Shown here piece after piece: positions 25,207 to 33,159 of a DNA stretch of 64,000 nucleotides (position 1 is its first letter; the number at the start of each line of letters is the position of its first letter). Position numbers and translations under genes: made by a program. This stretch comes from Sphingobium sp. Cam5-1. GTDB taxonomy: Bacteria; Pseudomonadota; Alphaproteobacteria; Sphingomonadales; Sphingomonadaceae. The notes under the pieces were generated by a model. That model saw nothing but the letters and a program-made list of their open reading frames with translations. It was not told the DNA's origin and did not search any database. The stretch lies in contig NZ_CP065139.1 in the NCBI RefSeq assembly GCF_015693305.1, forward strand, positions 861,501-925,500, in the 5' to 3' direction.

Positions 25207-25980
25207 GTGGGCGAAACGGGAGTTGGCAAGTTTGCGATCGTCACAGGCGGCACGCGCGGCATAGGCGCGGCGATCGTCCGGCGTTTGCTGGCGGAGGGCT
25301 ATGCGGTGGCGACCTGCGGGCGCACTGCTCCGGATGAACCGATCGGGGCCGAAGGAAAGACGGCGGAATTTGCATCCTGCGACATTCGCGATCCTGCGGC
25401 GGTGTCGGACTGGATTGCCCAGCTTGTCGCGCGCCATGGCCGCATCGACCTGGTCGTCAACAATGCAGGCGGATCGCCGCAGGCCGACGCCGCGACGGCC
25501 AGCCCGCGCTTTTCCGAACGCATCCTGCAACTCAATCTGCTCGCGCCGCTGCATGTCGCGCAGGCCGCCTATCCGCATCTGAAAGCGGTGGGCGGATCGA
25601 TCGTCAACATCGCCAGCGTATCAGGCGCGCGGCCCTCGCCCGACACGGCGATCTATGGCGCGGCAAAGGCGGGCCTGCTCAGCCTGACCACCAGCCTGGC
25701 GCAGGAATGGGGGCCGGAGGTGCGGGTCAACGCCATCATTGTCGGCCTGATCGAGACCGAGACGGCAGAAATGACCTATGGCACGCAGGCGGCGCAGGAT
25801 CGGATCGCGTCTTCGATTCCGCTGAAGCGCATGGGCCGGGGCAGCGACATCGCCGAAGCGGTGGTGTTCCTGGGTTCGCCAGCCGCCGCCTATGTCAGCG
25901 GCGCGCGCCTTGAAGTGCATGGCGGTGGCGAACGGCCGCTGTTCCTGGAAATCGTCAAGGAAGAGGCCGCGAAGGCCTGA
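25207..25980 (+). CDS. SDR family oxidoreductase
   Basis: A 257-residue classical SDR: 'VTGGTRGIGAAIVRRL' (13-28), 'IDLVVNNAGGSP', a Ser in 'ASVSGARP', Tyr/Lys in 'AIYGAAKAGLL', and 'VSGARLEVHGGGE' in place of the usual VDGG. The start is GTG at 25207, preceded by AAAGGATAGGG; no ATG fits. It diverges from the BaiE-like gene across 177 bp. A bidirectional hairpin separates it from the convergent SDR. Confidence 0.88.
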   Translation: MGETGVGKFAIVTGGTRGIGAAIVRRLLAEGYAVATCGRTAPDEPIGAEGKTAEFASCDIRDPAAVSDWIAQLVARHGRIDLVVNNAGGSPQADAATASPRFSERILQLNLLAPLHVAQAAYPHLKAVGGSIVNIASVSGARPSPDTAIYGAAKAGLLSLTTSLAQEWGPEVRVNAIIVGLIETETAEMTYGTQAAQDRIASSIPLKRMGRGSDIAEAVVFLGSPAAAYVSGARLEVHGGGERPLFLEIVKEEAAKA

Positions 25981-25988
25981 TAAAGAAG

Positions 25989-26020
25989 GGCCGGGCGAGC
26001 CTGAACCCGCCCGGCCTTTG
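25989..26020. terminator. bidirectional hairpin terminator
   Basis: GGCCGGGCG (25989-25997) pairs with CGCCCGGCC (26008-26016), with AA/TTT extensions on both sides. It sits between convergent SDR genes. Confidence 0.8.
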
Positions 26021-26022
26021 CT

Positions 26023-26883
26023 TCAGATACCCAGCAGCGCGCGCTGCTGCTCGCCCAGTTCCGGATTGCTCTGGTTCTGGAAGAAGGCAATGCGGCCAGC
26101 GACCGCCTGCTCGGTCATTTCCGGCTGGCTCGAAATCCAGAATTTGCGCGCGGCAAGGCCCTCTACAAAGACGCGGCAGCCTTCGTCCAGGTCCATGCCG
26201 TAATTGGCCATCATATGGGCCATCGTCGCACGGTGCCCCGCAGCGCTCTCCGGCTCGCCAACGCCTGCATCGGCGTCAAAGATGCTGGTCTTCAGCATGC
26301 CCGGAATGATCGAGCAGACGTTGATCGGCGCCTTTGCGACCTGCATTTCCAGATAGAGGCATTCGCTGAACGACTGGATGGCGTGCTTGCTCATGATATA
26401 GGCGGTCTGCGTCGGCATCTGGCCGAACGAGCCGATGGAGGCGAGGTTCGCGATCCACGCTTCCTGACCCACGCGCAGCATGTGCGGCACGAAGGCGCGG
26501 ACGCCATGCACGACGCCATGGATGTTGACGTTCAGCGTCGTTTCCCAGCGCGCCGTGGGAATTTCCCAAACATTGCCGATCGTCTCGATGCCCGCATTGT
26601 TGATCAGCAGGCGAACCGCGCCATGCCGGTCGAACACATCCTGCGCCAGCGCATCGAGCGCTTCGGGCTTTGACACATCCAGCTGGATCGCTTCCGCCTT
26701 GCCGCCAGCCGCGATGATCTCAGCGGCAACCTTGTCGGCGCGGCCCTTGTCGATGTCGGTGACGATGACAGTCATGCCGATCTGGCCGCAGCGGCGGGCA
26801 AAGCCCATGCCGATGCCAGCGCCCGCGCCGGTAATGACGGCGACACCGCCCGAAAAGACCTTTTCTTCTTCAGTCATGCTCAT
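26023..26883 (-). CDS. SDR family oxidoreductase
   Basis: A 286-residue SDR: 'VITGAGAGIGMGFARR' (15-30), 'LLINNAGIETIGN', Tyr/Lys in 'QTAYIMSKHAIQSF', and a C-terminal extension of about 40 residues beyond the catalytic core ('LAARKFWISSQPEMTEQAVAG'). GGAG lies 5 bp before ATG 26883. It is the last of four consecutive minus-strand genes (GMC oxidoreductase, SDR, SDR, SDR) with small gaps, probably one operon that oxidises hydroxyl groups of a shared substrate. Confidence 0.9.
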   Translation of the reverse strand: MSMTEEEKVFSGGVAVITGAGAGIGMGFARRCGQIGMTVIVTDIDKGRADKVAAEIIAAGGKAEAIQLDVSKPEALDALAQDVFDRHGAVRLLINNAGIETIGNVWEIPTARWETTLNVNIHGVVHGVRAFVPHMLRVGQEAWIANLASIGSFGQMPTQTAYIMSKHAIQSFSECLYLEMQVAKAPINVCSIIPGMLKTSIFDADAGVGEPESAAGHRATMAHMMANYGMDLDEGCRVFVEGLAARKFWISSQPEMTEQAVAGRIAFFQNQSNPELGEQQRALLGI

Positions 26884-26907
26884 GCTTCTCCAAAAATTGT
26901 GTCGCGA

Positions 26908-27702
26908 TCAGATCGAACTTATCGATGCGGGCGCAGCGGGCAGATAATGATGATAGTAACCAGCCGCCCAGCCGCCATCGACCGCCAATTCAGCGCCGCA
27001 GATATAGCTTGCCTCGTCGGAACACAGGAACAGGCTGGCGGCGGCGATCTCCTCAGGCTCGCCGATCCGCTGCAACGGCACGCGCTCATAGCCGTAATTC
27101 TTGGCATCGCCTTCCAGCGCCTGCGGATTGCCCATCATCGTGTTGACGCCGCCCGGATGCACCGAATTCACGCGCACGCCCTGATGGCCAAATTCCAGCG
27201 CCGCGCTCTTGGTGAAGCCGCGCACCGCCCATTTGGAACTGCTGTAGAGCGAAACCGAATTGACGCCGCGAAGGCCGTCCACCGACGATATGTTGACGAT
27301 GGACCCGCGCTTGGCCGCACACATCTTCGCGCCGACATGCTTCAGCCCCAGCATCGTGCCCTTGACGTTGATGCCCAGAACGCGGTCAATGTCCGCGACG
27401 CTAAGCTCGGTGATCGGGCCGAAAGCCACGACCGCCGCATTGTTGACCAGCGCATCGATCCGGCCATGGCGGGCGATGACCGCATCGACCAGCGCGGTCC
27501 AGCTGGCTTCGTCCGACACGTCCAGACGTTGGAACATCGCCGCATCGCCAATATCGGCGGCCAATGCCTGGCCTTCGGCTTCCAGCACGTCGGCGATGAC
27601 CACCTTCGCGCCCTCGCGCGCGAACAGGCGGATCGTCGCTTCGCCCATGCCACGCGCGCCGCCGGTGACGATGGCGACCTTGTCTTGCAACCTGCCAGTC
27701 AT
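26908..27702 (-). CDS. SDR family oxidoreductase (hydroxysteroid-dehydrogenase-like)
   Basis: A 264-residue classical SDR: 'VTGGARGMGEATIRLF' (12-27), 'IDALVNNAAVV' (NNAA variant), Ser in 'NISSVDGLRG', Tyr/Lys in 'SLYSSSKWAVRGF', and 'ICGAELAVDGGWAAGYYHHYLPA' at the end. The overall pattern resembles the 3-alpha/20-beta-hydroxysteroid dehydrogenase group, but that subgroup is very broad and does not prove a steroid substrate. It lies 24 bp from the next SDR gene in the same operon. Confidence 0.9.
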   Translation of the reverse strand: MTGRLQDKVAIVTGGARGMGEATIRLFAREGAKVVIADVLEAEGQALAADIGDAAMFQRLDVSDEASWTALVDAVIARHGRIDALVNNAAVVAFGPITELSVADIDRVLGINVKGTMLGLKHVGAKMCAAKRGSIVNISSVDGLRGVNSVSLYSSSKWAVRGFTKSAALEFGHQGVRVNSVHPGGVNTMMGNPQALEGDAKNYGYERVPLQRIGEPEEIAAASLFLCSDEASYICGAELAVDGGWAAGYYHHYLPAAPASISSI

Positions 27703-27730
27703 GATTCCTGCTCTTCCTTGCTGATCAAAC

Positions 27731-28675
27731 TTACTGAATAAAGGCCTTGAACGCGGCCCAGGGCACGTCCGAGGTGTAGAGGGCGGCTTCGTCCATCGAC
27801 CCAGCCGGAATATGGAAACCGCTCGTGTCCATCACTGTATCGAATTGTGCAAGCGCCGTTTCGGGGGTCCAGTCCTTGTCGGTCGCGCGATAGCCGCGCG
27901 TGACGCCCGCGAACACCCGTGTATAGCCGCCCCCGCCAGCGGTGAACATCTCGCCATTGCATGGTGCGCTGTCATGGGCCAGCATCGCCACGACCGGCGC
28001 AACCGCGCGCGCGGGGAAGTCTCGCTCCATCAGGCCGTGAATTTCCGGTCCCATCAGCTGCGTCATGCGGCTGCCCGCGATCGGCATGATGGCATTGATC
28101 TTGACGTCCTTGCCCTGCGCCTGCGTTGCAGAGGCCAATGCGCGCGTCATCGCCCAGACAGCTCCCTTGGCGGCGGGATAGGGCACCGCGCTGCCCATGC
28201 CGAACCATGACCCGGACGAGATATTGACGATCCGCCCGAAGTTGCGTCCCAGCATGCCGTCCCATACCGCGCGGCACAGGTAAAAGGTGCCGCTGGCCGA
28301 AACAGCCATGTCCTTGTCCCACTGCTCATCGGTCACCGTCGACAATGTCCCCGACGCACTGACGATGCCCGCATTGTTGACCAATATGTCGACGCGGCCC
28401 CATCGCGTCAGCGCGTCCTGCACGATTGCCTCCGCGCCAGCCGATGTCGCCACGCTGTCGCCATTGGCCTCTGCAATGCCGCCAGCATCGCGGATCTCGC
28501 GGGCAGCGGCTTCGGCATAGCCCTCATCCTTGCCCTCGCCCTGAAAATTGCCGCCAAGGTCGTTGACCAGCACCTTGGCCCCGCGCGCGGCGAGCAGGGC
28601 GGCATAGGCCTTGCCCAATCCGCCGCCCGCACCCGTAACGATCGCTACCTTATCGTCGAAACGCAGCTCAGACAT
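27731..28675 (-). CDS. SDR family protein similar to the dehydrogenase domain of multifunctional enzyme 2 (17-beta-HSD4)
   Basis: A 314-residue SDR. The N terminus 'VAIVTGAGGGLGKAYA' and 'GAKVLVNDLGGNFQGEGK' is the signature of the MFE-2/HSD17B4 dehydrogenase domain, which oxidises 3-hydroxyacyl-CoA esters. 'VDILVNNAGI' and Tyr/Lys in 'VPYPAAKGAVW' complete the active site. The family's hydratase and SCP2 domains are absent. It sits between the GMC oxidoreductase and two other SDRs. A role in side-chain beta-oxidation is plausible. Confidence 0.88.
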   Translation of the reverse strand: MSELRFDDKVAIVTGAGGGLGKAYAALLAARGAKVLVNDLGGNFQGEGKDEGYAEAAAREIRDAGGIAEANGDSVATSAGAEAIVQDALTRWGRVDILVNNAGIVSASGTLSTVTDEQWDKDMAVSASGTFYLCRAVWDGMLGRNFGRIVNISSGSWFGMGSAVPYPAAKGAVWAMTRALASATQAQGKDVKINAIMPIAGSRMTQLMGPEIHGLMERDFPARAVAPVVAMLAHDSAPCNGEMFTAGGGGYTRVFAGVTRGYRATDKDWTPETALAQFDTVMDTSGFHIPAGSMDEAALYTSDVPWAAFKAFIQ

Positions 28676-28709
28676 CGGCCTCTCCTCTATCTTCCCGATC
28701 GCAAGGGCG

Positions 28710-30302
28710 TCAGGCGTTCAGAATCATGTCGGCAGCCTTTTCGGCCACCATCATGGTCGGGACATTGGTGTTGCCGCCGGGCACGCGGGGCATGACGGAC
28801 GCATCGACGACGCGCAGACCGGCAATGCCGCGCACCCGCAGCTGCGGATCGACCACCGCCATCGGATCATGCCCCATGCGGCAGGTGCCCACGGCATGAA
28901 TGTCGGAAATGGCGGTCTCGCGCAGATAGGCGTCCAGTTCATCATCCGACTGGATGCTTGCGCCGGGCGCCAGCTCCTCGCCCCGGAAGGGATCGAAGGG
29001 CGCCTGCGCGAAAATGTTGCGCACCGCGCGGATGGCGGCGCGGCCCATCGCCATGTCCTTGGGCGTCGAAAGGATGTTGGGATCGATCGCCAGCGGCGCG
29101 GACGCATCCGATCCCGTCAGCTTTATCTCGCCCACGCTTTCCGGGTTCAGCAGGTCGATATGTGCGAAATAGCCATGATCCATGATCAGCTTGCGCCCCA
29201 TCGCTTCGTAAAGGGCCATCGCGAAATGCACCTTCACGTCGGGATATTCCGCGCCCGGCATGGTCTTCAGATACGCGCCAATCTCCGCCGGAGGACTGGC
29301 CAGCGGCCCCTTGCGGAACAGCAGGAAGTTCGCGACCGCCTTCGCCGCGACCAGCGGGTGGAAGACGTTGAAGAGCGACACCGGCTGCGTGCAATATTGC
29401 TTCACGCTGACCGCGACATGATCCCGGTAATTCTGACCGACGCCGGGCAAGTGATGCACCACCGGCGCGCCAACCTGACGCAGATGCTCCGCGTCACCAA
29501 TGCCGGACAGCATCAATATCCAGGGCGAATGGATGGCGCCCGCCGACAGGATGACCTCGCGCGTCGCGTTCGCCTGTTCAAGCTGTCCCGCGCGCCGCCA
29601 GCTGACGCCGGTCGCACGCCCGTCCTCCATGATCACGCGCTCCACATTAGCGCCGGTGATGACACGCAAATTCGGCCGTTTGAGCGCAGGCGTCAGATAA
29701 GCGCGCGCCGCGCTCCATCGCCGCCCGGCTGACGCGGTGACATCGGCGGGCACCACGCCCTCGCGCTGCGATCCGCTGGGGTCGTCATTATAGGGCACGC
29801 CCGCCGCGATCGATGCATCGCGGAACGCTTTGGCCAGTGGATTGTGGATGCCCGGCCGAGAGACCAGCACCGGCCCGCCCCGGCCATGATAGCCTTCCTC
29901 GCCGCCGGGCTGGAAATCCTCCAGCTTCTTGAAATAGGGGAGCACATCGTCATAGCTCCACCCTTCGTTCCCCAACTGCCGCCAGCCGTCATAGTCCGCC
30001 GCCGCGCCCCGGTCATAGACCATGCCGTTGATGGAGGAGGACCCGCCCAGCACCTTGCCGCGCGGCGTGTACATCTGCCTTCCGCCCGCATTGGCCTGCG
30101 GCACGCTGACATGCATCCACTGGAACATGCCGCGATACATGATCGGCAGCAGCCCGCCCGGCGCATGGATGAAGACGCTGTTATCCTTGCCGCCCGCTTC
30201 CAGCAGCAGCACGCGATTGCGTGGATTTTCCGACAGGCGCCCGGCCAGCGCGCATCCCGCCGATCCGCCGCCCGCGATGATGAAGTCGTAACTATCGGCC
30301 AT
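28710..30302 (-). CDS. GMC-family FAD oxidoreductase (choline dehydrogenase-like)
   Basis: A 530-residue GMC oxidoreductase that oxidises an alcohol with FAD. N-terminal 'FIIAGGGSAGCALAGRL' binds ADP; 'GGKVLGGSSSINGMVYDRG' style signatures follow near residue 80. The C-terminal active site reads 'HAVGTCRMG' and later 'PGGNTNVPTMMVAEKAADMI', giving the His/Asn pair. No signal peptide is seen. It is the first gene of the minus-strand SDR operon and diverges from the SRPBCC gene across 291 bp (30303-30593) in which I see no clear regulatory element. Confidence 0.93.
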   Translation of the reverse strand: MADSYDFIIAGGGSAGCALAGRLSENPRNRVLLLEAGGKDNSVFIHAPGGLLPIMYRGMFQWMHVSVPQANAGGRQMYTPRGKVLGGSSSINGMVYDRGAAADYDGWRQLGNEGWSYDDVLPYFKKLEDFQPGGEEGYHGRGGPVLVSRPGIHNPLAKAFRDASIAAGVPYNDDPSGSQREGVVPADVTASAGRRWSAARAYLTPALKRPNLRVITGANVERVIMEDGRATGVSWRRAGQLEQANATREVILSAGAIHSPWILMLSGIGDAEHLRQVGAPVVHHLPGVGQNYRDHVAVSVKQYCTQPVSLFNVFHPLVAAKAVANFLLFRKGPLASPPAEIGAYLKTMPGAEYPDVKVHFAMALYEAMGRKLIMDHGYFAHIDLLNPESVGEIKLTGSDASAPLAIDPNILSTPKDMAMGRAAIRAVRNIFAQAPFDPFRGEELAPGASIQSDDELDAYLRETAISDIHAVGTCRMGHDPMAVVDPQLRVRGIAGLRVVDASVMPRVPGGNTNVPTMMVAEKAADMILNA

Positions 30303-30593
30303 GATCTCTCCCGCGCGTCATGCTGACGTCTGTCGTGCTGTGCGATGTCGGCGCCGCAGAGACTCGGCCGAATATGCCGGTGCAAGCGGGGTTGCCGATG
30401 ATGTCTTGCGTGCTGAATTGGTCAATATGATACGCAGGTCAAGCCGGATTTACCCTGTCCGCTACCATTGACCGGCGGACATCGCCTGTTATTGTCTACG
30501 CAAACAAACGCGCCATTCAGCGGAATCTGCGGCATTCGCGTCGCCCAAATGCCGTGCCACGCTTGCCGGTTTGCACATATCAAGGAGAAGAGG

Positions 30594-31112
30594 ATGTCCA
30601 CCGAAACCCTGACCGCTGATCGCTTCGATCCCTTCAAAGTCTATGATCCCGAGACGCTGGTCGCGTCCGACCCCATCGAAATCGACGCGCCCGCGATGGT
30701 CGTGTGGAAGATACTGACCGACATGCCGCGTTATGGCGAATGGAATCCCTTCTGCGTCTGGGCGGAATCCACGCTGGAGATGGGCGCGCCCGTCTATATG
30801 CGGCTGGTCAATTACGCCAATCCCGGTTCGCTCGCGCCCAATTGCGAATATGTCTGCGCGTTCGAACCGGGCCGCCTCTTGTCCTGGGAACTGAAGGATA
30901 GTGAAGCTTGGCCCTATCCCGCCCGCCGCGACCAGATCATCGAGGAACTTGGGGCCGAAAAGTGCCGCTATCAGTCGACCGACGCCTTCACCGGCCCGAA
31001 CGGCATCCATGTCATGCGCTTTTGCGGCCCATGGGTGACGCGCGCCTTCAACGACTCGGCCAAGGCTCTGAAGGCACGCGCCGAAGCGATGCACCGCGGC
31101 GAAATAAGCTGA
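30594..31112 (+). CDS. SRPBCC (START/polyketide-cyclase fold) domain protein
   Basis: A 172-residue protein with the SRPBCC pattern 'IEIDAPAMVVWKILTDMPRYGEWNPF' and a C-terminal helix 'NDSAKALKARAEAMH'. The fold binds hydrophobic ligands and includes cyclases, ring hydrolases and transfer proteins. AAGGAG (30582-30587) fixes ATG 30594, although the frame is open from 30468. It lies 16 bp before the LysR gene and may bind the inducer or substrate, which is inference. Confidence 0.82.
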   Translation: MSTETLTADRFDPFKVYDPETLVASDPIEIDAPAMVVWKILTDMPRYGEWNPFCVWAESTLEMGAPVYMRLVNYANPGSLAPNCEYVCAFEPGRLLSWELKDSEAWPYPARRDQIIEELGAEKCRYQSTDAFTGPNGIHVMRFCGPWVTRAFNDSAKALKARAEAMHRGEIS

Positions 31113-31128
31113 TCGCCGCTGCCAAGGG

Positions 31129-32034
31129 GTGAGGATAACTTTACGCCAGATCGCGGTATTCGAAGCCGTCGCCCGCACCGGCAGCGTGGCGGGCGCGGCT
31201 GACGAAATCGGCCTCAGCCCCTCGGCGGCGAGCATGTCGCTCAAGGACCTCGAAACCCATCTGGGCGTCCAGCTGTTCGCCCGCTCCGGCCGCCGCATGA
31301 TGCTGACCGACCGGGGCCGGCCGATGCTGGAAATGGCGCGCGGCATATTGGTGCAGGTCGCGGACCTTGAATCCCTCTCCCTGCCCGAAGAAGTGCGCGG
31401 ACGGTTGCGCATCGGCGCGGCGGTGCCCGTGGGCGATTATGTGCTGCCCGGCCTTTGCGCCGCCTTCATGCGCCTGCATCCCGGCGTTCGGGTGGAGATG
31501 CGCATCATGCCGTCCCATGAGGTAATGGAGGGCGTGCGCAACATGGCGCTGGACGTCGGCTTCGTCGGCGCGCCGGTCAATTCGAGCTATCTGGAGGCCG
31601 AACCCTGGCTGCGCGACCGGCTGGTCGTGTGCGCCGCCCCGGACCATCCCCTCGCTGGCCTTCCCACGGTGCCGCTGGCCGAATTGACGGACGAGCCTTG
31701 GGCGCTGGAAAAGACCCTGTCGAGCGAACGCATCTCCTTCACCGTCGAAACGCTCAAATCCATGAACTCGCTCAACATCGTATTCGAAGGCGAGAGCGTC
31801 GAAGCGATCAAGCGCATCGTCCGCGACGGCGCTGTGCTTGCCTGCCTGTCCAGCCTGACCGTGGCCGATGAGTTGGCGCGCGGCGACCTCGTCGAACTGG
31901 CCGTGCCGGAACTCGACTTCACCCGCATCGTCAGCTTGGTAAGCCGCCGCGACACCCAGCAGCCCCAGGCTTGCCGCGCCTTCCACCAATTCGCCCGCCA
32001 GTGGGGCGAACAATCGGGCCAATCAGGAAAATAG
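31129..32034 (+). CDS. LysR-type transcriptional regulator
   Basis: A 301-residue LysR protein with winged HTH 'LRQIAVFEAVARTGSVAGAADEIGLSPSAASMSLKDLETHLGVQLFAR' (5-52) and a periplasmic-binding-like effector domain ('RLRIGAAVPVGDYVLPGLCAAF'). The start is GTG 31129, just after AAGGGG; no ATG is available before the HTH. It lies directly upstream of the 32159-39340 operon, and a T-N11-A palindrome at 32053-32069 fits as its binding site. Confidence 0.9.
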   Translation: MRITLRQIAVFEAVARTGSVAGAADEIGLSPSAASMSLKDLETHLGVQLFARSGRRMMLTDRGRPMLEMARGILVQVADLESLSLPEEVRGRLRIGAAVPVGDYVLPGLCAAFMRLHPGVRVEMRIMPSHEVMEGVRNMALDVGFVGAPVNSSYLEAEPWLRDRLVVCAAPDHPLAGLPTVPLAELTDEPWALEKTLSSERISFTVETLKSMNSLNIVFEGESVEAIKRIVRDGAVLACLSSLTVADELARGDLVELAVPELDFTRIVSLVSRRDTQQPQACRAFHQFARQWGEQSGQSGK

Positions 32035-32052
32035 CGCCTCCGATCAATCATC

Positions 32053-32069
32053 CATCAGTTTTTCTGATG
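32053..32069 (+). promoter_or_regulatory. LysR-type binding box candidate (T-N11-A palindrome)
   Basis: CATCAG-TTTTT-CTGATG is a perfect 6/5/6 inverted repeat, with T and A spaced by 11 bp, in the 124-bp gap between the LysR gene and the operon start at 32159. It could alternatively end the LysR transcript, but the T-run is in the loop rather than after the stem. Confidence 0.5.
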
Positions 32070-32158
32070 TCATGCGTCGGAATTACGAAATGGTAGCATC
32101 GCCTCCAAAGGCCTAATCAGGTGGGACACGCCCAGTAGGTGTGTTCAAGGAGAGTGTT

Positions 32159-33145
32159 GTGAAAGCCATGATCTGCACCGCATTCGCGCCAGTCGAAGAG
32201 TTGCAACATGGCGATTTCCCCGCGCCACAAGCAGGGCCGGGGGAAGTGGTGATCGACGTCGCAGCCGCCGGGGTAAATTATCCCGACGTGCTGATCGTGC
32301 AGGGCAAATATCAGACAAAGCCACCCCTGCCGTTCGTCCCCGGTAGTGAAGCAGCGGGGCGCATCGCCGCCGTTGGGCCTGACGTTACAGGCTTCACCGC
32401 CGGGGACCGCGTCATCGCCTTCACCGGCAGCGGAGCCTTCGCCGAGCAGGTGCGCGTCCCCGCGACGCAAGTCTGGCCGGTGCCCGACGGCGTCGATCTG
32501 GAAGTCGCGGCGGGCATCTCCATCACCTATGGCACATCCTATCATGCGCTAAAGGACCGCGCACAACTCAAGCCCGGCGAAACGCTGCTGGTACTCGGCG
32601 CGGGCGGAGGCGTCGGCCTGACCGCCGTGGAACTGGGCAAGCATATGGGAGCGCGCGTCATCGCCGCCGCCTCCAGCGCGGAAAAGCTCGCGCTCGCCAA
32701 TGCGCAGGGCGCGGACGAGCTGATCGACTATGCGCAGGAGGATCTGCGCGAACGCCTCAAGCAGCTGACGGACGGAAAGGGCGTCGATGTCGTCTATGAC
32801 CCGGTCGGCGGCCCCATGAATCTGACCGCCGTCAAAAGCCTCGCCTGGGGCGGCCGCCTGCTGATCATCGGTTTTGCCGGTGGCGAAATCCCCTCCATCC
32901 CCGCCAATCTGCTGCTCTTGAAAAGCGCGTCGGCCGTTGGCGTCCTCTGGGGCAACAGCGTCCGCGCCGATCCGGTCGCGCAGGGCGCGAACATGCGCCA
33001 GCTGCTCGCCTGGCTGGCGGACGGCTCACTGAAGCCCGTCATCGACACGCGCTTCGCCCTGCCCGACGCAGTGGCCGCGCTCCAGCATCTCGAAAAACGC
33101 AAGGTGAAGGGCAAGGTGCTCCTGACCCTCCAGCCCGCATCCTGA
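32159..33145 (+). CDS. NADPH:quinone oxidoreductase-like MDR protein
   Basis: A 328-residue zinc-free medium-chain reductase of the quinone-oxidoreductase/enoyl reductase group. It has 'GVNYPDVLIVQGKYQ' and 'FVPGSEAAGRI' in the catalytic domain, and the NADPH motif 'LVLGAGGGVGLTAVELGK'. There are no zinc-ligand cysteines. The start GTG 32159 has AAGGAGAG (32147-32154) at good spacing; an upstream GTG (32141) precedes that site. As first gene of a beta-oxidation-like operon it could reduce an enoyl-CoA or enone. Confidence 0.9.
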   Translation: MKAMICTAFAPVEELQHGDFPAPQAGPGEVVIDVAAAGVNYPDVLIVQGKYQTKPPLPFVPGSEAAGRIAAVGPDVTGFTAGDRVIAFTGSGAFAEQVRVPATQVWPVPDGVDLEVAAGISITYGTSYHALKDRAQLKPGETLLVLGAGGGVGLTAVELGKHMGARVIAAASSAEKLALANAQGADELIDYAQEDLRERLKQLTDGKGVDVVYDPVGGPMNLTAVKSLAWGGRLLIIGFAGGEIPSIPANLLLLKSASAVGVLWGNSVRADPVAQGANMRQLLAWLADGSLKPVIDTRFALPDAVAALQHLEKRKVKGKVLLTLQPAS

Positions 33146-33159
33146 ACAGGAAATCCCTC

